64,000 nt of DNA from Formosa sp. Hel3_A1_48 (GCF_001735715.1 NZ_CP017259.1:310001-374000), one strand, 5' to 3'. Counted from the stretch's first letter, positions 37,430 through 46,400 are shown. Made by a program: numbers and translations. The notes: generated by a model not told the origin, from the sequence alone.

Positions 37430-38455
37430 TTGAAAATAAAAATTTTAATTATCGAAGATTCAACATTCATCAAGCGTTGCATAGAAATTGGCAAAAATGG
37501 ATTTGGTACGGCAGCACCAAACCCAGCTGTGGGTTCTGTTGTGGTTGTTGATGGACAAATTATTGGCGAGGGATGGACGAGTGCATATGGTGGTGCTCAC
37601 GCTGAAGTCAATGCAATAGCATCGGTAAAGAATAAAAGCCTTTTAGCTAAATCTACGCTTTATGTTAGCCTTGAGCCTTGTTGTCACCACGGAAAAACAC
37701 CGCCCTGCACAGACCTTATTATTAAACATAAAATTCAAAGAGTAGTGATTGGATGCATTGATTCAAACACAAAAGTTAGCGGGAAAGGAGTAGCTGCACT
37801 AGAAGCTGCCGGCTGTAAGGTTAAAGTTGGTATTGAAGAAGAACTTTGCAAAGAACACCACAGACGATTTCTAACATTTCAAAATAAAAAGCGTCCTTAT
37901 GTAATATTGAAGTGGGCAGAAACAAAAAATGGTTTTATTGCTCCAAAAAAAAAGAAAAACAGAACACCAGTTTGGATCAGCTCATCCGAATCACGTCAAT
38001 TAGTACATCAATGGCGATCTGAAGAGCACGCTATATTGGTTGGAGGCAATACTGTATTGGATGATAACCCTAGTTTAACTACAAGAATGATTTCAGGAAG
38101 AAACCCCATCCGTATCGTCGTCGATCAAAAAGGTACATTACCTAAGTCATTAGCAGTGTTTAGTGAGGATGCTAAAACACATGTATTATCAAATAATGAT
38201 ATTAATTTCAACAATGAAATAGCGAAACAAATATGCAATAAACTTTATGAAATGAGTATCCTTTCAGTACTGATAGAAGGTGGACAAAAAACACTACAAT
38301 ACTTTATTGATGAGAATTTATGGGACGAAATGCGTGTATTCAAGGGGCCAACAGAATTTACAGCCGGAACAAAAAGCCCCGTATTTAAGGATACGCCTAG
38401 ACACAAAGTAAGTATTGCAGATGACGAATTATGCATCTACAGAAACAAAAAATAG
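37430..38455 (+). CDS. ribD: Riboflavin biosynthesis deaminase-reductase RibD
   Basis: RibD deaminates and then reduces the pyrimidine intermediate of riboflavin synthesis. The N-terminal deaminase domain (residues 1-145) has PNPAVGSVVV, the zinc-binding HAEVNAI, and PCCHHGKTPPCTDLI. The C-terminal reductase domain has KWAETKNGFIAP, GGNTVLDDNPSLTTR, NPIRIVVD and VLIEGGQKTL. The family start region has no ATG: a TTG at 37430 gives about 341 residues. No FMN-riboswitch-sized leader exists, since the divergent GNAT gene starts 50 bases away. Confidence 0.93.
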   Translation: MKIKILIIEDSTFIKRCIEIGKNGFGTAAPNPAVGSVVVVDGQIIGEGWTSAYGGAHAEVNAIASVKNKSLLAKSTLYVSLEPCCHHGKTPPCTDLIIKHKIQRVVIGCIDSNTKVSGKGVAALEAAGCKVKVGIEEELCKEHHRRFLTFQNKKRPYVILKWAETKNGFIAPKKKKNRTPVWISSSESRQLVHQWRSEEHAILVGGNTVLDDNPSLTTRMISGRNPIRIVVDQKGTLPKSLAVFSEDAKTHVLSNNDINFNNEIAKQICNKLYEMSILSVLIEGGQKTLQYFIDENLWDEMRVFKGPTEFTAGTKSPVFKDTPRHKVSIADDELCIYRNKK

Positions 38456-38462
38456 ATGTTTA

Positions 38463-39080
38463 ATGCGTGAACAAAACTATGCCTTTAAAACTATTGAGCA
38501 ATCCTCAGACGTTGAACTTTACAAAGACAAAGGCAGTAAGTTTTATGCATATGCATTCCCTATCCAAAAAGAAACTGATGTTAAAAAACACATTGAAAAA
38601 TTAAAAGAAAAGCACCGTTCAGCTAGACACTTTTGCTACGCCTACAGACTAGGACCAAGCGCTTCACACAACAGAGTTTCAGATGATGGAGAACCAAACA
38701 ACAGTGCTGGAATGCCCATATTAGGACAACTTCAGGCCAAAGATCTTACAAACACCCTCGTAGTTGTGGTTCGTTATTTTGGAGGTATAAAGCTAGGGGT
38801 TGGCGGACTTATTATGGCCTACAAGACTGCGGCTAAACAAATTTTAGAAACAATTCATATTATCACAATTTATAAAAGTGATAATATTAAAATTAATTTT
38901 ACGTACAATGAACTAAGCTATGTGATGCGTATAATTAAAAAGTATAATTTAAAAATTATTCAACAGCATCAAGAATTGGCATGTTGGGTTAAAATTTCAG
39001 TTAAAAAAAAGGATTTAGAATCAATACTATTGGCGTTTTCAGCGCATCACAAAATTGAAGTCGAAATTTTGAACGATTAA
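38463..39080 (+). CDS. IMPACT/YigZ family protein
   Basis: The 205-residue protein has the UPF0029 N-terminal domain: YKDKGSKFYAYAFP, ARHFCYAYRLG, SDDGEPNNSAGMPILGQL, and VVVRYFGGIKLGVGGL. A C-terminal ferredoxin-like domain follows. The eukaryotic relative IMPACT regulates Gcn2; bacterial YigZ has no settled role. The ATG at 38463 lies 7 bases after ribD. Its stop overlaps that of the convergent thioesterase by four bases. Confidence 0.9.
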   Translation: MREQNYAFKTIEQSSDVELYKDKGSKFYAYAFPIQKETDVKKHIEKLKEKHRSARHFCYAYRLGPSASHNRVSDDGEPNNSAGMPILGQLQAKDLTNTLVVVVRYFGGIKLGVGGLIMAYKTAAKQILETIHIITIYKSDNIKINFTYNELSYVMRIIKKYNLKIIQQHQELACWVKISVKKKDLESILLAFSAHHKIEVEILND

Positions 39081-39487
39081 TTTTGCAGTTTGTCTAAAAA
39101 AAAGTCTGGGCAGCGTATCGGAGATCGTGATTTAGAGTCGACAAAAACCAATTTTGTGTAGGCCGTTGTTAACAACTCGCCGCCCTCGTTATGCAACTCA
39201 TACTTAAATTCAATAGAGACTTCAGGGGGCTTTATTAGGCTCGTAGTAATGATCAACACATCCTCGTAAAACGCTGGTTTACTGTAATTTATATTTAAAA
39301 CAACCACAGGAAGCATAATACCTTGTGCTTCCATCTCTTTATAAGAAACACCCAAAGAAGAGAGCCATTCAATCCTACCAATTTCAAAATATTGAGCATA
39401 ATTTCCATGATATACAACGCCCATTTGGTCGGTTTCTCCATAACGGACTTTAACTTTTGTTTGGTGATTAATCATGAAAAAATTCAT
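39077..39487 (-). CDS. Acyl-CoA thioesterase, 4HBT hot-dog fold (YbgC-like)
   Basis: The single hot-dog domain protein has 136 residues. The catalytic motif GETDQMGVVYHGNYAQYFE carries the conserved Asp of the 4-hydroxybenzoyl-CoA thioesterase/YbgC group, and IEWLSSLGVSYKEMEAQGIMLPV follows as expected. It hydrolyses acyl-CoA of unknown chain type. An internal ATG at 39475 is an alternative start. It is divergent from dnaA, with a 167-base gap. Confidence 0.88.
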   Translation of the reverse strand: MNFFMINHQTKVKVRYGETDQMGVVYHGNYAQYFEIGRIEWLSSLGVSYKEMEAQGIMLPVVVLNINYSKPAFYEDVLIITTSLIKPPEVSIEFKYELHNEGGELLTTAYTKLVFVDSKSRSPIRCPDFFLDKLQN

Positions 39488-39560
39488 ATATTTCTTGCAG
39501 CATAATTTAGACGAAAAAAAATAAAATTTCCTGCAATTTTAATTTTTTTTTTAGAAATTT

Positions 39561-39580
39561 TGTTCACATATTTGTGACAG
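39561..39580. promoter_or_regulatory. Inverted repeat upstream of dnaA
   Basis: TCACA-TATT-TGTGA (39564-39577) is a perfect 5-bp inverted repeat about 80 bases before the dnaA ATG. The overlapping TTGTTCACA differs from the DnaA box TTWTNCACA at one base. It could be an operator for dnaA autoregulation, but only one such site is present. Confidence 0.35.
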
Positions 39581-39654
39581 ACAAAAAAATAACGTACACC
39601 CCCCAAGTGTTTCAATTTTTTAGTCACTAACTAACTAAAAATCTTAAATTAATA

Positions 39655-41082
39655 ATGACTAACACTGCGCAATCGGTATGGGCAAATTGTCTTGATTTTA
39701 TCAAGGATAATATTCAGCCCCAAGCATACAAAACATGGTTTGAGCCTATTGTAGCGGTTAAGTTAGCAGATCAATCATTAAGCATCCAAGTCCCGAGTAA
39801 ATTCTTTTACGAGTGGCTCGAAGAGCATTATGTGAAGATACTTAAGGTAGCACTAACAAAAGAATTAGGTGATGACGCCAAATTGGTGTACATTATTAAA
39901 ATGGAAAACACCTATGGTAATAAACAACCTTTCACCGAAAAAATTCCAAGCTCCAATCGTTCGGCAATAAAATCCCAACGGGCTGACATACCACTCAAGA
40001 ATAAAAACCCAGAGCTTAAAAATCCTTTCATAATCCCTGGAATAAGAAATGTAAAAATAGAATCTCAACTTAATCCTATTTACACTTTTGAAAATTTTCT
40101 TGAAGGTGACTCAAATAGATTAGCGAGAAATGCAGGGATTGCAGTGGCCAACAAACCCGGAGGAACCTCTTTTAATCCATTACTAATATTTGGTGGCGTA
40201 GGCTTAGGAAAAACACATTTAGCACATGCTATTGGAGTTGACATCAAAGACAAATACCCTGAAAAAACCGTTTTATATATTTCTGCCGAGAAATTTACGC
40301 AGCAATACATAGAATCTGTTAAAAAGAACAACCGAAACGATTTTATACATTTTTACCAAATCATCGACGTTCTTATCATTGATGATGTTCAATTCCTGTC
40401 TGGTAAATCTGGAACTCAAGATGTTTTCTTCCATATTTTTAACCACTTGCACCAAAACGGCAAGCAAGTTATACTAACTAGTGATAAAGCACCAGTTGAT
40501 ATGCAAGATATTGAACAGCGTTTGTTGTCTAGATTCAAATGGGGCCTTTCTGCAGAGCTCCAAAAACCGGATTTTGAAACACGAGTATCAATTGTCAAAA
40601 ATAAACTTTACAGAGATGGTGTTGAGATGCCAGACGACATTGTAGAGTATGTCGCTAAAAATATAAAAACAAATGTTCGTGAATTAGAAGGAGCTATCAT
40701 CTCTTTGATTGCACAATCTTCATTCAACAAAAAAGAGATTACGCTTTCGCTTGCAAAGGAGATCGTAGAAAAATTTGTTAAAAACACCAAACGCGAAGTC
40801 TCTATAGATTACATCCAAAAAATAGTCTCGGACTATTTCCAAATGGATGTAGATACACTTCAGTCTAAAACTAGAAAACGACATATTGTTCAAGCTCGAC
40901 AATTAGCTATGTTTTTTGCAAAAAAATTCACTAAAGCTTCATTGGCCAGTATTGGCTCCCAAATTGGAAAACGAGATCATGCAACTGTCCTTCATGCTTG
41001 CAAAACTGTAGACAATCTCTCTTCAACAGATAAGCAATTTAGAAAATATGTTGAAGATTTGACAAAAAAGCTTTCCGTTTAA
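39655..41082 (+). CDS. dnaA: Chromosomal replication initiator DnaA
   Basis: DnaA binds DnaA boxes and melts the replication origin. Domain I (residues 1-85) has WFEPIVAVKL, a variable linker follows, AAA+ domain III has Walker A GGVGLGKTHLAHAIG and Walker B VLIIDDVQFLSGK, and VRELEGAI marks the end of that domain. Domain IV has the helix-turn-helix signature GKRDHATVLHACKTV. The 475-residue length is standard. The upstream 167 bases hold no obvious cluster of DnaA boxes, and dnaN, recF and gyrB are not adjacent, so the origin location is not shown here. Confidence 0.97.
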   Translation: MTNTAQSVWANCLDFIKDNIQPQAYKTWFEPIVAVKLADQSLSIQVPSKFFYEWLEEHYVKILKVALTKELGDDAKLVYIIKMENTYGNKQPFTEKIPSSNRSAIKSQRADIPLKNKNPELKNPFIIPGIRNVKIESQLNPIYTFENFLEGDSNRLARNAGIAVANKPGGTSFNPLLIFGGVGLGKTHLAHAIGVDIKDKYPEKTVLYISAEKFTQQYIESVKKNNRNDFIHFYQIIDVLIIDDVQFLSGKSGTQDVFFHIFNHLHQNGKQVILTSDKAPVDMQDIEQRLLSRFKWGLSAELQKPDFETRVSIVKNKLYRDGVEMPDDIVEYVAKNIKTNVRELEGAIISLIAQSSFNKKEITLSLAKEIVEKFVKNTKREVSIDYIQKIVSDYFQMDVDTLQSKTRKRHIVQARQLAMFFAKKFTKASLASIGSQIGKRDHATVLHACKTVDNLSSTDKQFRKYVEDLTKKLSV

Positions 41083-41092
41083 ACCCCTTTTT

Positions 41093-41551
41093 ATGACCAA
41101 GATTTTAATGGTTTGCTTAGGAAATATCTGCAGATCTCCCTTGGCTGAAGGCATCCTAAAATCAAAATTACCGAGCAACGCTTACTTTGTAGACTCTGCT
41201 GGCACAAGTGGTTTTCACTCAGGAAACGCACCAGATCCTCGTTCTATTGAAGTCGCTCAGAAAAATGAACTAGATATTAGTCAGCAAAAGTCGAGACCTT
41301 TTAGAGCCTACGATTTGGAAGAATTTGATTTAATTTTTGTGATGGATGAAGCAAATTATGACGACATAATTCGACACACAAAAACAGAACAAGAACGGCA
41401 AAAGGTAAAACTAATTTTAGACTACCCAGGTTCACAAAAAAAAGAAGTGCCGGACCCATATTACGGAGGTGAAGACGGTTTTCAATATATTTATACGCTG
41501 CTGGACGACGCTTGTAACTACCACAGCAATCAGTTAATAAAAAGGGGATGA
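41093..41551 (+). CDS. Low-molecular-weight protein tyrosine phosphatase
   Basis: The 152-residue phosphatase starts with the catalytic P-loop VCLGNICRSP (C-x5-R-S), and the general-acid Asp is in VPDPYYGG near residue 122. The DSAGTSGFHSGNAPDPRS segment is family typical. No polysaccharide export kinase is nearby, so the substrate is unknown. Its TGA overlaps the ATG of the next gene (ATGA), so the two are coupled. Confidence 0.92.
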   Translation: MTKILMVCLGNICRSPLAEGILKSKLPSNAYFVDSAGTSGFHSGNAPDPRSIEVAQKNELDISQQKSRPFRAYDLEEFDLIFVMDEANYDDIIRHTKTEQERQKVKLILDYPGSQKKEVPDPYYGGEDGFQYIYTLLDDACNYHSNQLIKRG

Positions 41552-42255
41552 ACGGAAAAATATATTTGATTCCAAACACCCTTGGCGATGTTCCTCCTCT
41601 AGAAACAATGCCTTTGTCTGTCAAAAAAATTATTGAAGAAATTGACATATACATTGTTGAAAACGAAAAGTCTGCAAGGCGATTTATAAAATCTGTAAGC
41701 AGCTCTAAAGAACAATCTAGCTTAAGACTATTCCCGCTAAATAAATTTACCAACGCTTCAGAAATACCTACTTACTTGGAACCTTGCAAGCAAGGAGTAT
41801 CCATCGGACTAATTTCTGACGCAGGATGCCCAGGTGTAGCAGATCCAGGTGCTGAAGTTGTACGTCTTGCTCATCAGAACAATATACAAGTTGTTCCATT
41901 AGTTGGCCCATCCTCGATTTTGCTTGCGGTGATGAGCTCAGGTATGAATGGCCAAAATTTTGCATTCAACGGCTACCTTCCCATTGACAAAGCAGAACGT
42001 AAGGCAAAATTGAAACAGTTAGAGAAGCGTTCTTTTGAAGAACAACAAGCGCAGTTGTTTATTGAAACGCCATATCGAAATCAAAAACTTCTTCAAGAAA
42101 TGTGTCGGACATTACACCCGAGTACCCGAATTTGTGTTGCAAGTGATTTAAGTCTAAAAACAGAATATATTAAAACGCAAACTGCTTCAGATTGGAAATA
42201 CACCAAGATTGATTTTCATAAAAGACCAACCATATTTATTCTCCAAAAAGACTAA
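41548..42255 (+). CDS. SAM-dependent methyltransferase, tetrapyrrole-methylase fold (RsmI-like)
   Basis: The 235-residue protein has LIPNTLGDVPP at the start, IVENEKSARRFIK, LISDAGCPGVADPGAEVVRLAH and PLVGPSSILLAVMSSGMNGQ, the motifs of the RsmI/SAM-dependent uroporphyrin methylase fold. RsmI methylates C1402 of 16S rRNA at the ribose. This Bacteroidota form is shorter and more divergent than classical RsmI (about 280 residues), so the rRNA role is probable but not certain. Confidence 0.8.
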   Translation: MNGKIYLIPNTLGDVPPLETMPLSVKKIIEEIDIYIVENEKSARRFIKSVSSSKEQSSLRLFPLNKFTNASEIPTYLEPCKQGVSIGLISDAGCPGVADPGAEVVRLAHQNNIQVVPLVGPSSILLAVMSSGMNGQNFAFNGYLPIDKAERKAKLKQLEKRSFEEQQAQLFIETPYRNQKLLQEMCRTLHPSTRICVASDLSLKTEYIKTQTASDWKYTKIDFHKRPTIFILQKD

Positions 42256-42261
42256 AAAAAA

Positions 42262-42912
42262 CTACTGAAAATCTACCCTCGGGCGTTTTTCAGCTGTAAT
42301 GAAAGAAGTGTTGTACGATGAAAATTTTCGCATGTAAGATTCTATATCAGTTCCAAAAGCATCCGAGAAACCAACAGCTCCGTAACTTCTCAAATATCGT
42401 TTTACATTTCCTGGACCAGACAGATGAGCAGCGGCCAAAATACCAGACTCAGTAACTAAGGTCCCATTAATACTTTGACCTGAAAAGCGCTTAATATCAC
42501 GACGTAGAATCCATTTGTTACGTTTGGCGTTGGCTAAAAATGCCTTTTCCTGCAGTACGGGATTGTTCAAAAAATTAGAAGGATTATTAATTCCTATGAG
42601 TTTTAAAGTAGATGCACCAAATTGATATTTTCCTAAATACCCAAGAGAATTAACAACAGTATAACGGCCTTGAGATTCTTTAAATGCGATGGCCTCTTTA
42701 AAACCAATATAACCACGATCTAAAATTATATAATTAACAAAAACATCAACTGTATTTGCTGTTCGATCAGTTGAAAAATTGTATTTCACGTCAATAGCAT
42801 CAGCACCAATAACGCTTACAGCCATTGTATTTGGAGAGGAGGTGAATCCTAGAAACAGAAAACACAATAAAACTCTAATCAGTATTACATCCTTAGTTTT
42901 GGTTAACCACAT
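42262..42912 (-). CDS. Exported lytic-transglycosylase-like protein
   Basis: The 216-residue protein has an N-terminal hydrophobic signal segment (residues about 9-24). The core AIAFKESQGRYTVVNSLGYLGKYQFG resembles the SLT/lysozyme-like fold, with the Glu in FKES as candidate catalytic acid and LGYLGKYQFGASTL as the GLMQ-like loop. AAAHLSGPGNVKRYLRSYG follows. It likely cleaves peptidoglycan glycan strands in the periplasm, but no carbohydrate- or LysM-binding domain is attached. It neighbours mltG and dapF, two other cell-wall genes on the same strand. Confidence 0.75.
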   Translation of the reverse strand: MWLTKTKDVILIRVLLCFLFLGFTSSPNTMAVSVIGADAIDVKYNFSTDRTANTVDVFVNYIILDRGYIGFKEAIAFKESQGRYTVVNSLGYLGKYQFGASTLKLIGINNPSNFLNNPVLQEKAFLANAKRNKWILRRDIKRFSGQSINGTLVTESGILAAAHLSGPGNVKRYLRSYGAVGFSDAFGTDIESYMRKFSSYNTSFITAEKRPRVDFQ

Positions 42913-42997
42913 GGTATTTAAGTTTAAGCAAAAGCTTATTTAAAAAACAGCGCAAAGGTACATAAAAATAAAAGGTGTTGAAAATCAGCATGTTACA

Positions 42998-44041
42998 CTA
43001 TTCCCTAATGCCTTTTCGAGATAAATAGTTCTGATAAGATTGGGCATTTTTGTTATGCCCTGAAATCGACTTTGCAAAATTGTGATACCCTGGACGTTCA
43101 GGGTTGGCTGCAAAAAAGAAAAAATCGTGACGTTCATAATTAAGTACAGCATCTATAACAGATAAATCGGGCATGGCGATAAGACCTGGAGGTAAGCCTT
43201 TGTTTAAATAAGTATTGTAAGGGGATTCTATCTTTTTGTGTTTATTAAGGACTCGCTTAATGACCTTATTTTTATAAGCAGGTAATTGGTAGGCAGCATA
43301 TTTTAAAGTTGGATCGGCTTGAAGTGGCCATCCATTCTTCAATCTATTAATGTACACACCTGCTACTCTTGGTTGCTCGCTCTTTTGTTTGGATTCTTCT
43401 TGAACAATAGCGGCTAATATGGCTATTTCAGTTTGTGACAATCCGATTTCCTTTGCTTGTTCAAGACGTTTTTTGTTCCAAAAAACACGATAGCTTTTGA
43501 GCATCTTTGTTCTAAACTTCCGTGGATTTGTATTCCAGAAAAACTCGTAGCTGTTTGGCAAATACATTGAAAGGGCGGTCTCTGCTGTAAACCCATGAGT
43601 TTTTAAAAAATCTTCATCTGTAAAAGACTTTATCAGTTCCAAACTATCAGCTTCAATTTGATTAGAAATTCTTTTGGCTAGTTGGTTTAAACTATGTTGG
43701 TTATTAAATGCAACCGTAATGGGAACATTTTGACTTCTTAGCGAGTTAATTATATCGTTATTCGTCATGCCCTTTGAGATTCGATAGCGTCCTGGCCTAA
43801 CATTTGACATGTATTTTTTTTGTTGGGCTAAAACATCAAAATTATCAATGCTTATCAATAAGGGTTCAAGATCGTTACGCACCTCATTATATGAAGCGCC
43901 AGTTGGAATATAAACATATGCCTCTTTACTGTTAAAAGCGGTATTGGACACCAACATGATTGAGTAAATGTAATAGGAAAAAGCGGCAATTGCAACAAGC
44001 CCAAACAACACAAATGCGACAGCTATTTTTTTAATATTCAT
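42998..44041 (-). CDS. mltG: Endolytic murein transglycosylase MltG
   Basis: MltG cleaves nascent glycan strands and so sets their length. It has a cytoplasmic stub, one membrane helix (residues about 5-27), a LysM-like region with GRYRISKGMTNNDIINSL, and the YceG catalytic core with the Glu in AAIVQEESKQ, then RVAGVYINRLKNGWPLQADPTLKYA. The ATG at 44041 gives 347 residues and overlaps dapF by 11 bases; a TTG at 44050 is upstream. Overlap with dapF implies co-transcription of a precursor-making gene and a glycan-cutting gene. Confidence 0.93.
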   Translation of the reverse strand: MNIKKIAVAFVLFGLVAIAAFSYYIYSIMLVSNTAFNSKEAYVYIPTGASYNEVRNDLEPLLISIDNFDVLAQQKKYMSNVRPGRYRISKGMTNNDIINSLRSQNVPITVAFNNQHSLNQLAKRISNQIEADSLELIKSFTDEDFLKTHGFTAETALSMYLPNSYEFFWNTNPRKFRTKMLKSYRVFWNKKRLEQAKEIGLSQTEIAILAAIVQEESKQKSEQPRVAGVYINRLKNGWPLQADPTLKYAAYQLPAYKNKVIKRVLNKHKKIESPYNTYLNKGLPPGLIAMPDLSVIDAVLNYERHDFFFFAANPERPGYHNFAKSISGHNKNAQSYQNYLSRKGIRE

Positions 44042-44831
44042 TGGATTCAATATTTAAGCTAAAAACGCCTTGAAAAACTAAATTTGCAGCTCCCGACAAC
44101 CACACATTTGAATATACACCGTCTGCATAATGAAAAGATACATGGAGTGCTCCTCCTTTAGTCTCAAGTACAATGTTATCAGAACTAGATTTTTTCATAA
44201 AATGCATAGCAATGGCAGCAGCCGTAGCTCCTGTTCCACATGACAAAGTCTCATCCTCAACTCCACGTTCATAAGTACGTATACCAAAAGTGTTTTGCCT
44301 TAATTTTGATACAAAATTTACATTGATCCCTTCATCTTTAAAAAATGAGCTGTTGCGAATTTGACTGCCTTCTTTCTTCATGTCCAATGCATCAATTTCC
44401 GATTTGAAAGCAACATAATGCGGAGAGCCTGTATTCAAAGTAACGTAATCAGATGCCGAATGAATTTCAGAAACTGACTGCATTTTCAGGTCAATCGTAG
44501 TGTTTTTTACACGTGCTTCATGAGGGCCGTCAACAGCCAAAAACCTTGTTGAATTTTGTATTATTCCAAGATGTTTTGCAAAAGCGACAATACTTCTACC
44601 ACCATTGCCACACATGCTACTTTGATGGCCATCAGCATTAAAATACACCATTTCGAAATCATAGTTTGAACTATTTTCCAATAAAATAAGGCCATCAGCT
44701 CCAATCCCAAAACGACGATCACATAGTGCAGCAACGAGTTTGGTATCATTTTTGTCGAACAATTGTGAACGATTATCAATCATCACAAAGTCATTTCCAG
44801 TGGCTTGATATTTATAAAAATTAAGTGTCAT
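44031..44831 (-). CDS. dapF: Diaminopimelate epimerase
   Basis: DapF converts LL- to meso-diaminopimelate for lysine and peptidoglycan. The two catalytic cysteines are in SMCGNGGRS (near residue 74) and LSCGTGATAAA (near 199), and the N-terminal KYQATGNDFVMIDN is family standard. It has 266 residues. A TATATTTG element on the minus strand at 44840-44847 ends about 9 bases before the ATG. It is first in the dapF-mltG(-transglycosylase) series. Confidence 0.96.
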   Translation of the reverse strand: MTLNFYKYQATGNDFVMIDNRSQLFDKNDTKLVAALCDRRFGIGADGLILLENSSNYDFEMVYFNADGHQSSMCGNGGRSIVAFAKHLGIIQNSTRFLAVDGPHEARVKNTTIDLKMQSVSEIHSASDYVTLNTGSPHYVAFKSEIDALDMKKEGSQIRNSSFFKDEGINVNFVSKLRQNTFGIRTYERGVEDETLSCGTGATAAAIAMHFMKKSSSDNIVLETKGGALHVSFHYADGVYSNVWLSGAANLVFQGVFSLNIESNEY

Positions 44832-44839
44832 TTGCCTTG

Positions 44840-44847
44840 CAAATATA
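44840..44847 (-). promoter_or_regulatory. Candidate dapF promoter -7 element
   Basis: The minus strand reads TATATTTG followed by C, an exact TAnnTTTG match immediately upstream of dapF. The leader would be only a few bases long. No -33 TTG is visible. Confidence 0.4.
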
Positions 44848-44884
44848 GCAATATTTATATGTAAATAATCGTTGTTAAAAGTGC

Positions 44885-44897
44885 GTTAAAATTTAAC
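44885..44897. promoter_or_regulatory. Inverted repeat between dapF and the HtrA gene
   Basis: GTTAAA-A-TTTAAC is a perfect 6-bp inverted repeat midway in the 121-base divergent gap, 55 bases before the HtrA ATG and 53 before dapF. It could be an operator serving either gene, but AT-rich symmetry arises easily by chance. Confidence 0.3.
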
Positions 44898-44952
44898 TAA
44901 TAATTCAATAAAAATTTAATTTTAAAGTTATCATAACCAAAACATCAAGATC

Positions 44953-46350
44953 ATGAAAAAACTATTCACATTATTGATTGCCTCAGCTATTGGTAGTGTA
45001 GTGACCCTTGGCGTCTACACCCAAATTAGTAAGAAAAATAACTCCACACCAATTGAGCACCCCAAAGAAGTTCCATTTGTTAAAACAGTAAATTACCCAC
45101 CCACACTTTCAGGAGGGACAAACATAGATTTTACAAAGGCAGCAGAAAAAACTCTACATGCTGTTGTACACGTGAAAAACACGACGATGAGCAAGGGTTA
45201 TACTTCTTTTGAAGATTTATTTTATGGCCGCCCGCAAGCACGAAAACAAATCGGAACAGGATCAGGAGTGATTATATCGCCTGACGGTTACATCATAACC
45301 AACAACCACGTGATTGACGGCGCTCAATCTATAGAAGTGACAACCAACGACAACAAAACGTTTGAGGCTAGTCTAGTGGGTACTGACCCAATTACAGATA
45401 TTGCTTTATTAAAGATCGAAGCTAAACAAAACCTTACGTACACCACTTTTGGAGATAGCGATAGTGCTAAAGTTGGCGAATGGGTTTTGGCCGTAGGCAA
45501 CCCTTTCAATCTGACATCAACTGTAACCGCTGGTATCATCAGTGCAAAATCAAGAGATTTATCAGGATCCAATACGCAGTCATTTATCCAAACTGATGCG
45601 GCAGTTAACCCTGGTAACTCAGGTGGAGCATTAGTAAATATTCATGGTGACCTTATTGGCATTAACACCGCGATTTCTTCACAAACAGGCTCATATATTG
45701 GCTATTCTTTTGCTGTTCCAAGTAATATTGCTCGCAAAGTGGTAAGCGATATCATGGAATACGGTAATGTACAAAATGGAATTTTGGGTGTTATCGGTGG
45801 GGAATTGAACAGTCAAAACTCGGAAACTTTTGGAGTGAGTGAAACAGAAGGGTTTTACGTTAAAGAAGTACAAGAAAATAGCGGTGCAATGCGCTCTGGC
45901 ATTAAAAAGGGAGATATAATCAAAAGTGTAAATGGTATTGAAATTGTGAAATTTTCAGATTTGACTGGTTTTCTAAAAACAAAAAGTCCGAACGATGTTG
46001 TTGAGGTAGGTTTATTGAGAGATGGAGAGAATAAAGTAGTTAAGGTAACTCTTGAAAAAAGAACAAGTATTGATGTCTCAGTAATCGGAACGTTAAGAGA
46101 ACTGGAGCCGGAAGATTTGAAAAACTATGAAAGCGATTATGGTCTTGAACTGAAAAGTTTATTTCAAAACAACAAGGCAGAGTGGGAAGCCGATGGTATT
46201 AGTGAGGGCGATTTGATAGTAGAGATAAATAATATCAAGGTCAATTCCGTGGTAGATGTACAAAAAGCATTAAGCTCGTATTCAAACAAGGTCTATCAAC
46301 TTAGTATTTTAAAAAAGAATGGGGAAAAAGTAGCCTATCGTTTTAGATAG
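44953..46350 (+). CDS. Periplasmic serine protease HtrA/DegP
   Basis: This envelope protein-quality protease has 465 residues. A membrane or signal segment (residues about 5-22) leads to a trypsin-like domain with His 119 (NNHVID), Asp 149 (ITDIALLK) and Ser 223 (GNSGGALV). Two PDZ domains follow (about 275-365, NSGAMRSGIKKGDII; and about 385-465, EADGISEGDLIVEI). Two PDZ domains match the DegP/DegQ plan rather than DegS. It is a single gene, closed by a terminator hairpin. Confidence 0.94.
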   Translation: MKKLFTLLIASAIGSVVTLGVYTQISKKNNSTPIEHPKEVPFVKTVNYPPTLSGGTNIDFTKAAEKTLHAVVHVKNTTMSKGYTSFEDLFYGRPQARKQIGTGSGVIISPDGYIITNNHVIDGAQSIEVTTNDNKTFEASLVGTDPITDIALLKIEAKQNLTYTTFGDSDSAKVGEWVLAVGNPFNLTSTVTAGIISAKSRDLSGSNTQSFIQTDAAVNPGNSGGALVNIHGDLIGINTAISSQTGSYIGYSFAVPSNIARKVVSDIMEYGNVQNGILGVIGGELNSQNSETFGVSETEGFYVKEVQENSGAMRSGIKKGDIIKSVNGIEIVKFSDLTGFLKTKSPNDVVEVGLLRDGENKVVKVTLEKRTSIDVSVIGTLRELEPEDLKNYESDYGLELKSLFQNNKAEWEADGISEGDLIVEINNIKVNSVVDVQKALSSYSNKVYQLSILKKNGEKVAYRFR

Positions 46351-46367
46351 TGCACCCCAAATATCTG

Positions 46368-46400
46368 ATGAAAAAAGTGCATTCTGTTTTGGATGCGCTT
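46368..46400 (+). terminator. Terminator of the HtrA gene
   Basis: The stem AAGTGCATTC/GGATGCGCTT, with a TGTTTT loop and two wobble pairs, is followed by a long T-run. It starts about 20 bases after the stop. Confidence 0.8.

Noticed and set aside
39488-39654. Replication origin next to dnaA
   Set aside because: Only one near-match to a DnaA box and no clear unwinding element plus box cluster; dnaA in this phylum is often not at the origin.
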